DNA of 46,340 nt. Origin: Nitrospirae bacterium 13_2_20CM_2_62_8. Lineage in GTDB: Bacteria > Nitrospirota > Nitrospiria > Nitrospirales > Nitrospiraceae. This document shows positions 16,790 to 24,568 of the stretch, one piece after another. Within the stretch, counting starts at the first letter, position 1, and every line of letters begins with the position of its first letter. The stretch lies in NCBI GenBank assembly GCA_001914955.1, contig MNDM01000061.1:28816-75155 (forward strand), read 5' to 3'. The notes beneath the pieces were generated by a model, which worked only from the letters and a program-made list of their open reading frames with translations, did not search any database and was not told the origin of the DNA. The translations under genes and the position numbers were made by a program.

Positions 16790-17602
16790 GTGTTAGGAGA
16801 TAAACTCAAGAGGCTTCAGCATCTGTTTGATGAGATGGGATCGGCGCTGGTGGCTTTCTCAGGAGGCATCGACAGCACGCTGGTCTTGAAGGTCGCGCAC
16901 GATTCCCTGGGGTCACGCGCCGTCGCGGTCACCGCCGTTTCTCCGACGTTCCCCGCCATCGAACTCGAGGGCGCCCGGTGGGTCGCCTCCCAGATCGGCG
17001 CCCGCCACTCCATCATCGAGACCGATCAACTCGACATCCCGGAATTCGTCCGGAACGATGCCGGCCGCTGTTACCACTGTAAGACCGACCTGTATCAGGC
17101 GCTCAACTCGCTGCAAGGCGAGTTTGGGATGGCCGCGATGGTGGACGGAACGCACCTGGACGATCTGGGCGACGACCGACCCGGCATTCTCGCGGCCCGG
17201 GAGTGGGGCGTTCGGAGTCCCCTGGTAGAAGCGGAGCTGTCCAAGGAAGAGATCCGCACGCTCGCGAAGGAACTCGGCCTGTCGAACTGGGATAAGCCCG
17301 CGGCGGCTTGCCTCTCATCCCGCATCCCTCGAGGAATCGCCATCACGCGGGAGAAGTTGACCCGCGTCGAGCAGGCGGAGGCGACCCTGTTCCGAGAGGG
17401 ATTCAAGCAGTTTCGGGTACGGGATCACGGCGAGATCGCCCGGATCGAGCTGGAGGGAGCGGAGTTGCCTGGGGTGCTGGATAGCGCACGGCGGGAACGC
17501 ATCAGCGCCAAGCTGAAGGGGCTGGGATTTCGGTTCGTGACGTTGGACCTGGAAGGGTATCGCCGGGGCAGCGGCAACGGGGATACAGGGGTAACGGGAT
17601 AG
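16790..17602 (+). CDS. larE: ATP-dependent sacrificial sulfur transferase LarE
   Basis: PP-loop enzyme of about 270 residues. The ATP motif is VAFSGGIDSTLV, and CYHCKTDLY and AAACLSSRIPRGIAITREKL are LarE signatures; the Cys in ACLSSR is the expected sulfur donor. LarE adenylates and thiolates the pyridinium dicarboxylate precursor of the nickel-pincer nucleotide of lactate racemase-type enzymes. GTG 16790 has AGGGG upstream. GTG 16778 would overlap the M16 stop by 4 bp and is also possible. No larB, larC or racemase gene is nearby. The last codons run into a G-run repeat and may be repeat-derived. Confidence 0.88.
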   Translation: MLGDKLKRLQHLFDEMGSALVAFSGGIDSTLVLKVAHDSLGSRAVAVTAVSPTFPAIELEGARWVASQIGARHSIIETDQLDIPEFVRNDAGRCYHCKTDLYQALNSLQGEFGMAAMVDGTHLDDLGDDRPGILAAREWGVRSPLVEAELSKEEIRTLAKELGLSNWDKPAAACLSSRIPRGIAITREKLTRVEQAEATLFREGFKQFRVRDHGEIARIELEGAELPGVLDSARRERISAKLKGLGFRFVTLDLEGYRRGSGNGDTGVTG

Positions 17603-17712
17603 CGCGGGATACGACGAGGGCTATAGCGCTATCGGGATAGCGGGGTAGCAGGCGCCTGTTACCCCGTTACCCCTTAACCCTTCTACATTTCCCCCTCTAC
17701 CCCGCTACCCCT
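17579..17712. repeat. Convergent G-run repeat with long hairpin between larE and atpF
   Basis: Words of the type GGGGTAAC, GGGATAGC and GGGTTAAG are repeated. G-runs lie on the plus strand to 17645 and on the minus strand from about 17660 to 17712. The centre (17634-17673) is a 20-bp inverted repeat with two G:U-type and one true mismatch. The repeat extends into the 3' ends of both larE and atpF. No T-run follows either side, so it is not a canonical terminator, though it may act as a two-way transcription barrier. Confidence 0.7.
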
Positions 17713-18216
17713 CTCGCCGTGGTGCTCCGCCACCGCCTGTAACGCCTCGTCCGCCAACCGGCGATGGTCTGCGTCGTTGAGGCTCCGCCCTACTACCTTT
17801 TCCGCGACCAGCAGGGCCAGCTCCGTGGTTTGAGCACGGATCTCCTGGATCGCCTTGCGGCGCTCGTGCTCGATTTCGCTGGCGGCGTCCCCTTTGATTC
17901 GCTCCGCTTCCGCCAGGAGGCGCTGCTCGTTTTCCTCCATCAGGCGCTGCGCCCGGTCCTGCGCTCGAGCCAGCACCGCTTCAGCCTCCCGGCCGGCCGC
18001 GCTGAGCTTGGCCTCATACTCGCGCAGTTTACGCTCGGCCTCCGCACGGTGGCGCTCGGCCTGCTCCAAGCTCTCCTTGATCCTGCGCTCCCGCGTCTCG
18101 AGGGTCTCCAGGATCGGCGGGAAGGCGTACTTGTACAGCACCCACAGCAGGATGCCGAAGGAGACGATTTCCCAGAAGATTAACGACGAGAAGAAATGGG
18201 TATCGAACTGTGGCAT
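17683..18216 (-). CDS. atpF: ATP synthase Fo subunit b
   Basis: A 177-residue peripheral-stalk subunit. One N-terminal membrane helix (FFSSLIFWEIVSFGILLWVL, residues 8-27) precedes a long charged coiled coil (about 40-150, Arg/Glu/Ala-rich). It links Fo to F1. The last residues (GERGSGVEGEM) are encoded by the G-run repeat at the convergent junction and are unlikely to be conserved. The F1 genes do not follow, as larE faces it from the opposite strand. Confidence 0.93.
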   Translation of the reverse strand: MPQFDTHFFSSLIFWEIVSFGILLWVLYKYAFPPILETLETRERRIKESLEQAERHRAEAERKLREYEAKLSAAGREAEAVLARAQDRAQRLMEENEQRLLAEAERIKGDAASEIEHERRKAIQEIRAQTTELALLVAEKVVGRSLNDADHRRLADEALQAVAEHHGERGSGVEGEM

Positions 18217-18230
18217 CTTTCACACCAAGA

Positions 18231-18284
18231 AGGTTAAGGCTGAGGCTGAGAAAATCCTGAGCAACTCTTCCTCGACCTTAACCT
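18231..18284 (-). repeat. Hairpin of AAGGTTAAGG words between atpE and atpF
   Basis: Arms 18231-18245 and 18270-18284 are inverted copies matching at 13 of 15 positions, with a 24-nt loop. A further degenerate copy of the word follows to about 18294. It lies wholly in the 87-bp gap, 15 bp before the atpF start. Confidence 0.65.
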
Positions 18285-18303
18285 CAACCTTAGCCTGCGG
18301 CGT

Positions 18304-18540
18304 TTATACCGCCTTCCGGAGTCCCATGATGATAAAGGCGATGACGAGCCCGTAGAGCGCGATCGCCTCGACCAGCGCGAACCCAATCCACATGTACTTG
18401 CCGACTCGTCCTTCAGCTTCCGGCTGGCGCGCCACAGCCTCGATCATCTTGCCGAAGATATACCCAATCCCCACGCCGGCTCCGGCGAACCCGGCCGCCG
18501 CCAAGCCCATCCCCAATAACGCCGCTGCTGCGGAATCCAT
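18304..18540 (-). CDS. atpE: ATP synthase Fo subunit c
   Basis: A 78-residue proteolipid with two membrane helices: a Gly/Ala-rich first helix (LLGMGLAAAGFAGAGVGIGY), a polar loop with ARQPEA, and a second helix with the ion-binding Glu in GFALVEAIALYG. It forms the rotor ring in the inner membrane. GGAGGAGACA directly precedes the ATG, a strong ribosome site that fits the high copy number of this subunit. No extra sodium-binding pattern is obvious, so proton coupling is likely. Confidence 0.95.
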   Translation of the reverse strand: MDSAAAALLGMGLAAAGFAGAGVGIGYIFGKMIEAVARQPEAEGRVGKYMWIGFALVEAIALYGLVIAFIIMGLRKAV

Positions 18541-18556
18541 TGTCTCCTCCGGTTTT

Positions 18557-18633
18557 AAGTTGCGAGTTATGAGTGTTGAGGTATGAGTTCTTATCTGGTC
18601 AACTCGCTACTCATCCCTCATTACTCATCACTT
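18557..18633 (-). repeat. Inverted repeat of GAGTTATGAG words between atpB and atpE
   Basis: The two 33-nt arms (18557-18589 and 18601-18633) match at about 24 of 33 positions when one is inverted. Both are built from degenerate GAGTNATGAG words. The element fills most of the 98-bp gap. Confidence 0.6.
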
Positions 18634-18638
18634 CCTGA

Positions 18639-19385
18639 TTAATGGGCGTGCTCCGCATGTCCATGCAGAGTGATGGCATCGCCCAAGTACACACAGGTCA
18701 AGATGGTGAAAATATAGGCCTGAATAAAGGCGATGAAGACCTCGAGCCCGTTGATCGCCACCGTCACCACGAACGGGAGCCAGCCGATCAGAAGCGGCAG
18801 CGAGAGCGCCATACCGAACAGCACGGCGAGGACCGTGTGTCCGGCCGTCATGTTCGCGAACAACCGTACAGCGAGGGACAGCGGTCTTGCCAACTGACTC
18901 ACGACCTCGATCGGGATCATCAACGGCAGCATCCACATCGGCGTGCCGCCAGGCACGAGGATCCCCAGGAACTTGACCCCATGGAGCGCGAATCCGACGA
19001 CCAGGCTCATGCCGTACACAAAGAGGGCAAATGCCGCCGTCACCGCGATTTGACTGGTTACGGTGTAGGATCCGGGAATAAGGCCCAGCAGGTTGCAGAA
19101 CAGGATAAACAGAAACAGGGTCGCAAGAAATGGGAAAAACCGCATCCCTTGTTGACCGATCGTGTCCAGGATCATGCCCCGGATGAACTCGACGAACATT
19201 TCGGCGAGATTCTGCAACTTCGTCGGAACCATCCTCGGGGAGGACCCCGCCAGGATAAAGACGACGGCCACCAGGGTGATCACCAGCCACATCATCAGCA
19301 CGGCTTTGTTCAAGGAAATGTCGACGCCGAACAACGAAAGCTGCACGAGCGGATGCAATTCGAATGGATGCAGCGGATTGTCCAA
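18639..19385 (-). CDS. atpB: ATP synthase Fo subunit a
   Basis: A 248-residue integral membrane subunit forming the proton half-channels. The essential Arg lies in PLSLAVRLFANMTAGH. Several hydrophobic helices follow the cytosolic start MDNPLHPFELHPLV, and the C-terminus is His-rich (GDAITLHGHAEHAH). Length and motifs are normal. ATG 19385 follows AGGAAGG. Confidence 0.95.
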   Translation of the reverse strand: MDNPLHPFELHPLVQLSLFGVDISLNKAVLMMWLVITLVAVVFILAGSSPRMVPTKLQNLAEMFVEFIRGMILDTIGQQGMRFFPFLATLFLFILFCNLLGLIPGSYTVTSQIAVTAAFALFVYGMSLVVGFALHGVKFLGILVPGGTPMWMLPLMIPIEVVSQLARPLSLAVRLFANMTAGHTVLAVLFGMALSLPLLIGWLPFVVTVAINGLEVFIAFIQAYIFTILTCVYLGDAITLHGHAEHAH

Positions 19386-19435
19386 GGGACCTTCCTAACC
19401 GTCTTCTAGTCGCCTAAGTCCACCACGCCTTCTGC

Positions 19436-19542
19436 GCTCAGCGGGTGGCGCCGACCAGGGAGCCTGGCCGCCCGCAGCGGGGTCCCTACACCGGGCGGGG
19501 TGCGAGGACGGCCGGGCCGGTCGGCGACAGGACCCGCTGAGC
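19436..19542 (-). repeat. Long GC-rich hairpin between atpI and atpB
   Basis: Perfect 11-bp outer arms GCTCAGCGGGT (19436-19446) and its complement (19532-19542) enclose further matching blocks (GCCGACC, GGCCG) in the same order, giving a stem-loop of about 107 nt. It occupies most of the 159-bp gap. Confidence 0.7.
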
Positions 19543-19544
19543 TC

Positions 19545-19763
19545 TCACCCCTTCCACCGTTGCGCAGTGCGGTACGCGTTCCGGACCCCCGCAATCGCCC
19601 CGAGCACCAATCCCGCGACCATGCCCCAGGGTCCGGAGGCAAACAGGTAGGTATCAGCCAGCCAGCCCAGCCCGCCCCCCACAATCAAGGCGCCGAGCAA
19701 TTCGGTCCCGATCCGGACCGCTTGCCCCAAGCCCGCGTAAAAGGGATCAGTCGAGGGCGGCAT
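19545..19763 (-). CDS. AtpI/AtpZ-type Fo accessory membrane protein
   Basis: A 72-residue protein with two predicted membrane helices (about 16-36 and 44-63): LGQAVRIGTELLGALIVGG and GPWGMVAGLVLGAIAGVRN. The Gly-rich pattern fits the AtpZ/AtpI family, which sits first in atp operons and assists c-ring assembly or cation uptake. ATG 19763 is preceded by GGAGG at 11 bases; a GTG three codons upstream is the alternative. The promoter is at 19822-19851. Confidence 0.8.
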   Translation of the reverse strand: MPPSTDPFYAGLGQAVRIGTELLGALIVGGGLGWLADTYLFASGPWGMVAGLVLGAIAGVRNAYRTAQRWKG

Positions 19764-19821
19764 AGCTCTCACTACCTCCGCATCGGTTCCCAATGATGCA
19801 AGGCGCGAGGAAAAGCGCGCT

Positions 19822-19851
19822 ATTCAAGCAAACTCCCGATGACAATGTCAA
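19822..19851 (-). promoter_or_regulatory. Promoter of the atpIBEF operon
   Basis: TTGACA (19851-19846), an 18-bp spacer and TTGAAT (19827-19822). A perfect 5-1-5 palindrome (TGACATTGTCA) overlaps the -35. The divergent pabB start lies 60 bp away. Confidence 0.5.
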
Positions 19852-19910
19852 GCCGACTCCCGGCTGCCGGACCCTCGGACTGGCCCGTCCTTCCTCCTTG
19901 TGATACAACC

Positions 19911-21300
19911 ATGAGCATGATCCGTCCCTCCCGCGCACGGTTCTTGATCGAGGCGCACCCGGAGCCGCTCGCACTCTCCCTTCCGCCGCCGGCTGAGGAC
20001 CTCTTCGAGCTGTACCGCCGGATCGTCCTGCCGAACCGGCCCTCGTTCCTGCTGGAAAGCGGCAAGGGCGGCGACGCAGTCGCCCGGTACTCGTTCATGG
20101 GGAGCGATCCCTACCTCGTGCTCTCGGGAAAAGATCATCGGTACGAATTGCGGGCGCGAGACCGGACCACCGTGAAGGACGGGGATCCCTTCGCTGCCCT
20201 CGCCGCGCTGATGCGAAGCTCCCGGATCGCCCGGCCCGAAGGCTTGCCTCCGTTCTTCGGCGGCGCGGTCGGCTTTTTTAGCTACGATCTCGTCCGGCAG
20301 TTTGAGCGGCTGCCCACGCTGGCGGCCGACGATCTGCCGCTGCCGGACCTTCAGTTCGCCTTCGTGGATCTCCTGGCCGCGTTGGATCACCAGACCGGCA
20401 CGCTGCATCTGATCTTTGCTCCCCCGCTCGAGCGACTTTTGGGGGAGCCTCGCGAGAAACTGTACCGGGAAGGATGCGACCGCCTCGCCGAACTCGGAGC
20501 GAGGCTGTCGGTTTCCAACAGACCTGGACAGCACGAGCTGCCGACCGGCCTTGAGATCAGACCCGACCAATCCCGCGCCGCCTACATGGAACGGGTCAAG
20601 CGGTGCCAGAACTATATCCGCGCCGGGGATATCTATCAGGCCAACCTCTCCCACCGCTTTTGCATTGACTTCAGTGCCCCCTCACCTCCTCCTCGGGGGG
20701 GAGAGGAGGCTGCTCGGATTCTGTACGCCCGGTTGCGAAAGGTGAACCCATCTCCCTTCTCGGCGCTGCTCGTGTTTGACGACGTCTGTCTGGTCAGCTC
20801 GTCACCGGAACGGCTGGTCCGCTTGCAAGGCCGGCGGGTGGACACCCGGCCGATCGCCGGCACCAGGCCCCGAGGACAGAGCCTGTCTGAGGATCGGCGA
20901 CTGGCCGAGGAGCTGCTCACCAACACGAAAGAGCGCGCCGAGCATCCATATCGTGTCTAACGTCACGGGAGCATTGCACGAGAAGTTCGACGGCTTTCAC
21001 CTGATCCGAGCGGTGTTTCCGGGAGGGACCATCACCGGGGTGCCGAAGATCCGGTGCATGGAGATCATTGAAGAGCTGGAGCCGTCCCGGCGCGGCCTCT
21101 ACACCGGCTCGCTGGGCTATCTGAGCTGGAGCGGGGATCTCGACCTGAACATTGTGATCCGCACGCTGGTCCTGACCGGGGGGGACGGCTATCTTCAAGT
21201 CGGCGCGGGGATCGTGGCGGACTCTGATCCTGATCGGGAGTACGAGGAAACGCTGTTCAAGGCCGAAGCGCTGATGGAAGCCCTGAGAGGACCCCGTTAA
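19911..21300 (+). pseudogene. pabB: Aminodeoxychorismate synthase component I, disrupted by deletion and frameshift
   Basis: Chorismate-binding (TrpE/PabB-type) protein for p-aminobenzoate synthesis. The first frame (19911-20960) carries the N-terminal domain and most of the catalytic domain, including CQNYIRAGDIYQANLSHRF and RPIAGTRPRG, to NTKERAEH near 20946. The second frame then continues with HIVSNVTGALHEKFDG, FPGGTITGVPKIR and GSLGYLSWSG to the normal end at 21300. At the junction the roughly 34 residues expected between ERAEH and HIVSNV, including the VDLxRNDLGR block, are missing. The loss must be 3n+2 bases. The following pabC supports PabB over TrpE. It could be a true pseudogene or an assembly collapse. 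The ATG lacks a ribosome site; a GATACA lies 3 bp upstream. Confidence 0.8.
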
Positions 21301-21305
21301 ACGCC

Positions 21306-22166
21306 ATGTGGATTTTCCTGAACGATAAATTCGTGGACCGGAAGGAGGCCGTGGTGTCGGTCTTCGACCATGGGTATCTGTACGGGGACGGCATCTACGA
21401 AACGCTTCGGGCCTACGCCGGTCGCATCTTCATGCTCCAGCAACACCTGGCCCGACTGCGGCGGTCGGGTCGCCTGATCGGACTCGACCTTCCAATTCCG
21501 GAGAAGGACTGGCCGGCGCTGCTGAGTGCAGCCATCAGCCGGAACGGCTTGACCGACGCCTATCTCCGCATCACCATCTCCCGGGGCGAAGGGGAGATCG
21601 GGCTGGATCCCGCGCTCTGCCCACGCCCCACGGCGGTCATTCTGGCCAAGCCGTTTGCACCCTATCCGTCTCACCTCTTCCAGGACGGCGTGAGCCTGGC
21701 GATCCTCCAGGTCCGGCGGAACCTCTCCGCTGCCCTCTCCCCGCAGATCAAGTCCCTGAACTTCCTGAACAATATTCTGGCCAAGCAGGAAGCGACGCGA
21801 GCCCGGGCGTTCGACGGGATCATGCTGAACGCCGAGGGCCACCTCACGGAATGCACCATCAGCAATCTCTTCTTCGTGCGAGGCGGGCGCCTGTGCACGC
21901 CCTCCGTGGAGTGCGGCATCCTGGACGGGATCACCCGGGAGGTGGTCCTCTTGCTGGCTCGCGAGAACGGGGTGCCGATCGAGGAGGGACGTTACAAGGC
22001 CGAGGCCTTGCAGCAGGCCGAGGAATGCTTCCTGACCAATACCACCATGGAGATCATGCCGGTGCGGGAAATCAACAATACGCCCGTCGGCTCAGGGCGT
22101 CCGGGCCCGCTGACCCTGAAGCTCCAGGAACTCTTTCGCCGCAACCTGTCACGCTTCCTCGAATGA
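21306..22166 (+). CDS. pabC: Class IV PLP aminotransferase, probable 4-amino-4-deoxychorismate lyase
   Basis: A 286-residue fold-type IV PLP enzyme. The N-terminal block is DHGYLYGDGIYETLRAYAGR, the PLP Lys lies in QIKSLNFLNNILAKQEA, and LTECTISNLFFV and GITREVVLLLARENG are family motifs. Branched-chain and D-amino acid aminotransferases share these, so sequence alone is ambiguous. Position 5 bp after pabB argues for the lyase that releases p-aminobenzoate and pyruvate. It is full length and intact although pabB is broken. Confidence 0.82.
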   Translation: MWIFLNDKFVDRKEAVVSVFDHGYLYGDGIYETLRAYAGRIFMLQQHLARLRRSGRLIGLDLPIPEKDWPALLSAAISRNGLTDAYLRITISRGEGEIGLDPALCPRPTAVILAKPFAPYPSHLFQDGVSLAILQVRRNLSAALSPQIKSLNFLNNILAKQEATRARAFDGIMLNAEGHLTECTISNLFFVRGGRLCTPSVECGILDGITREVVLLLARENGVPIEEGRYKAEALQQAEECFLTNTTMEIMPVREINNTPVGSGRPGPLTLKLQELFRRNLSRFLE

Positions 22167-22208
22167 ACAGTATGGCACCCGTCTTTATGTCGGAATCTTG
22201 ACATCATT

Positions 22209-22237
22209 TTGACAGCCCCGGGGGCCGGTGCTATGGT
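22209..22237 (+). promoter_or_regulatory. Strong promoter of the small lytic transglycosylase, predicted leaderless
   Basis: TTGACA (22209-22214), a 17-bp spacer and TATGGT (22232-22237). The ATG at 22245 lies exactly where transcription should start. Another TTGACA occurs 11 bp upstream (22198-22203). Confidence 0.7.
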
Positions 22238-22244
22238 TGAGTTC

Positions 22245-23048
22245 ATGCACCCCCACCGGCTTCCGCACCGGCCGCGACGCATTTTACGACACGCCGTGCT
22301 TCTCGGTTCCGTGACCGCTCTTCACGTGTTTTTCATTTCCCTGATGCCGCCGGCCGCAAGGGGTGATACCTACCAGTCCCTCGAACCGGACGGCACGCTG
22401 TCCTTTACCGATGTCCCTACCGATTCCAGGTATAGAAGAGTTGCGTCCGGTCTCACCGGCATCACTCCCCGCATACCGGTGAGGCATCTTGATAGGACCA
22501 TTGCGCGCCATTCGCTGCGGCATCAGCTTCACCCTGCCCTGCTGGCCGCCATCATTAAAGCGGAGTCCGATTTCGACCCGACGGCGGTCTCGAAGGCCGG
22601 CGCGGTCGGGCTCATGCAGCTCATGCCGCAGACCGCGAGGAAGCTGAATGTTCGCAACATCTACGATCCGGACGAAAACATCGGCGGCGGGGCCAGGCTG
22701 ATGCGATCCCTGCTCGATCGGTTCAACGGCAACCTTCCGCTGGCGCTGGCTGCCTATAACGCCGGCGCCGATCGCGTGGAACGGTACCGGACGCTTCCGC
22801 CCATTCAAGAGACGCGTCGCTTCGTGACCAAGGTACTCCGCTTCTACCGGGCCTTTTTGTTCCAGGAGTTCTCCCCCCAATCCCGCCTGTCCAACCAGGC
22901 CTATTCGGCCAGGCCCTTCAGCCTGCGTGACCCGGCCTGGGATCGAGGGATCGTGTCGCGTTCCGAAGCCATGAGCAAGTCCTCGCGCTCGAGCCTGCTG
23001 TGCTGTCTCCAGCCCGACCGCTTCGCCTCAGGAAAATCCGCACGATAG
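22245..23048 (+). CDS. Exported lytic transglycosylase with DUF4124-like N-terminus
   Basis: A 267-residue protein. A signal segment (ILRHAVLLGSVTALHVFFIS) is followed by a short DUF4124-like block (YQSLEPDGTLSFTDVPTDSR) and an SLT domain with catalytic Glu in IIKAESDFDPTAVS, GLMQLMPQTARKLN and LALAAYNAGADRVERY. It cuts glycan strands of peptidoglycan. The last 49 codons lie on the opposite strand of nadB, and that Ser/Arg-rich tail shows no family similarity, so the gene may have lost an earlier stop. ATG 22245 is chosen from the promoter spacing. Confidence 0.88.
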   Translation: MHPHRLPHRPRRILRHAVLLGSVTALHVFFISLMPPAARGDTYQSLEPDGTLSFTDVPTDSRYRRVASGLTGITPRIPVRHLDRTIARHSLRHQLHPALLAAIIKAESDFDPTAVSKAGAVGLMQLMPQTARKLNVRNIYDPDENIGGGARLMRSLLDRFNGNLPLALAAYNAGADRVERYRTLPPIQETRRFVTKVLRFYRAFLFQEFSPQSRLSNQAYSARPFSLRDPAWDRGIVSRSEAMSKSSRSSLLCCLQPDRFASGKSAR

Positions 23049-24568
23049 TGCGCGCCCACGCTGTTTTCTCTCCACAGCGCCGCTGTGGTAATGCACCGGG
23101 CCACCCCGATCATGTTCTTGACTTCCAGGTCGCGGCGCGTGCTGAACGGCCGCGCGACGATTCGTTCCCACCGCGACAGTTGCGCCGTGGCAGCGGCCAG
23201 CGAGTCGCCGGTTCGCACCAACCCCACCTTTCCCCACATCAGCCGACGTAACGAGCTGCGGAGCTTCTCGGCGTCGTTCAAGACGCACAGCGGTCCGGCG
23301 TCCAGGTCGCGAGCAGACAGGAGGGGAGGAGCCGGCCGCCGACTCTGCGAGGCGAAGGAGATGGCCGCCAGCGCCGAGCGCGCGCCGAACACGAGCCCTT
23401 CGAGAAGAGAGTTACTGGCCAGCCGGTTGGCCCCATGCACTCCGCTGCACGCCACCTCGCCGGCGGCGAACAGGCCCGGGAGGCTGGTCGCGCCGGACGT
23501 GTCGGTCCACACGCCGCCCATCAGATAATGAGCGCTCGGTGAGACCGGGATCCATTCTTCGGTGATGTCGATATCGTACCGGAGGCAGGTGGAATAAATC
23601 GTCGGGAACCGCCGCTTGATAAAGGTCGCGCTGAGATGCGTGACATCCAAATACACATGCCGCGAGCGGGTGGAGGCCATTTCGGACCAGATGGCCCGGG
23701 CCACGATATCCCGTGGAGCCAGCGGGCCGCCCGCATGATAGCGGTGCATGAACAATTCGCCTTTGATATTCCGCAGTCGTCCTCCTTCCCCCCGGATCGC
23801 CTCGGACAGGAGAAACGGCGGACTGGAGGGAAGGTACAGCGCCGTCGGGTGAAACTGCACGAACTCCATATCCTCGAGGACGGCGCCGGCCCGCAACGCC
23901 ATCGCGATCCCGTCACCAGTGGCGCTCGGGGGGTTGGTCGTCCGCGCATAGACCTGCCCGGCTCCCCCCGTCGTCAGAAGAACCGCCGAGGCCGGGATCA
24001 CCGTTCGAGTCCGGGAGGCCTCGTCGAGCACCAGCGCCCCGGTGCACGTTCCGTCGGTGATCACCAAGTCCACCGTAAAGTGATGGTCGAGCCGCTGGAT
24101 CTCCTTGTGTCGGCGCGCCTCGGCCATCAGCACCCGGACCATCTCGTTCCCGGTGGCATCGCCGCGGGCGCGCAGGATACGGCTGCGGCTGTGGGCCGCT
24201 TCTTTCGCGAAGGCGAACTTCCCGCCGATCTTGTCGAACTGGGCGCCCCAGCCGATCAGCTCCTGGATACGATCCGGTCCCTCCTCCACCAAGACTCGCA
24301 CCGCTTCCGGCCGGCACAATCCGTGCCCCGCCGTCAGGGTGTCGGTCAGATGCACAGCGACGTCGTCCTCCTCGCTCATCGCCACCGCGACGCCGCCCTG
24401 CGCGTAGCTCGAACTGCTCTCGAGCGGGTGACCCTTGGTGAGCATCAGCACTCGGCCCTGTCGGCTCAGTTCGATCGCGGCCCGAAGACCCGCCACCCCG
24501 CTTCCGATCACCAGGAAATCGGCCTGCGGTGTGCGAGTTTTCCTGTGAAGAGCCAACCCGCCACCCAT
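22901..24568 (-). CDS. nadB: L-aspartate oxidase
   Basis: Flavoprotein of 555 residues, the first step of de novo NAD synthesis (aspartate to iminoaspartate). The FAD motif is FLVIGSGVAGLRAAIELSRQ. SSSYAQGGVAVAM, EFVQFHPTALY, SEAIRGEGGRL, HYLMGGVWTD and AGEVACSGVHGANRLASNSLLE are characteristic. Its ATG shares one base with the stop of the upstream lipoprotein gene. The C-terminus (last about 30 residues) runs beyond the usual end and overlaps the convergent transglycosylase by 148 bp. A quinolinate synthase gene is not in the window. Confidence 0.95.
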   Translation of the reverse strand: MGGGLALHRKTRTPQADFLVIGSGVAGLRAAIELSRQGRVLMLTKGHPLESSSSYAQGGVAVAMSEEDDVAVHLTDTLTAGHGLCRPEAVRVLVEEGPDRIQELIGWGAQFDKIGGKFAFAKEAAHSRSRILRARGDATGNEMVRVLMAEARRHKEIQRLDHHFTVDLVITDGTCTGALVLDEASRTRTVIPASAVLLTTGGAGQVYARTTNPPSATGDGIAMALRAGAVLEDMEFVQFHPTALYLPSSPPFLLSEAIRGEGGRLRNIKGELFMHRYHAGGPLAPRDIVARAIWSEMASTRSRHVYLDVTHLSATFIKRRFPTIYSTCLRYDIDITEEWIPVSPSAHYLMGGVWTDTSGATSLPGLFAAGEVACSGVHGANRLASNSLLEGLVFGARSALAAISFASQSRRPAPPLLSARDLDAGPLCVLNDAEKLRSSLRRLMWGKVGLVRTGDSLAAATAQLSRWERIVARPFSTRRDLEVKNMIGVARCITTAALWRENSVGAHYRADFPEAKRSGWRQHSRLEREDLLMASERDTIPRSQAGSRRLKGLAE

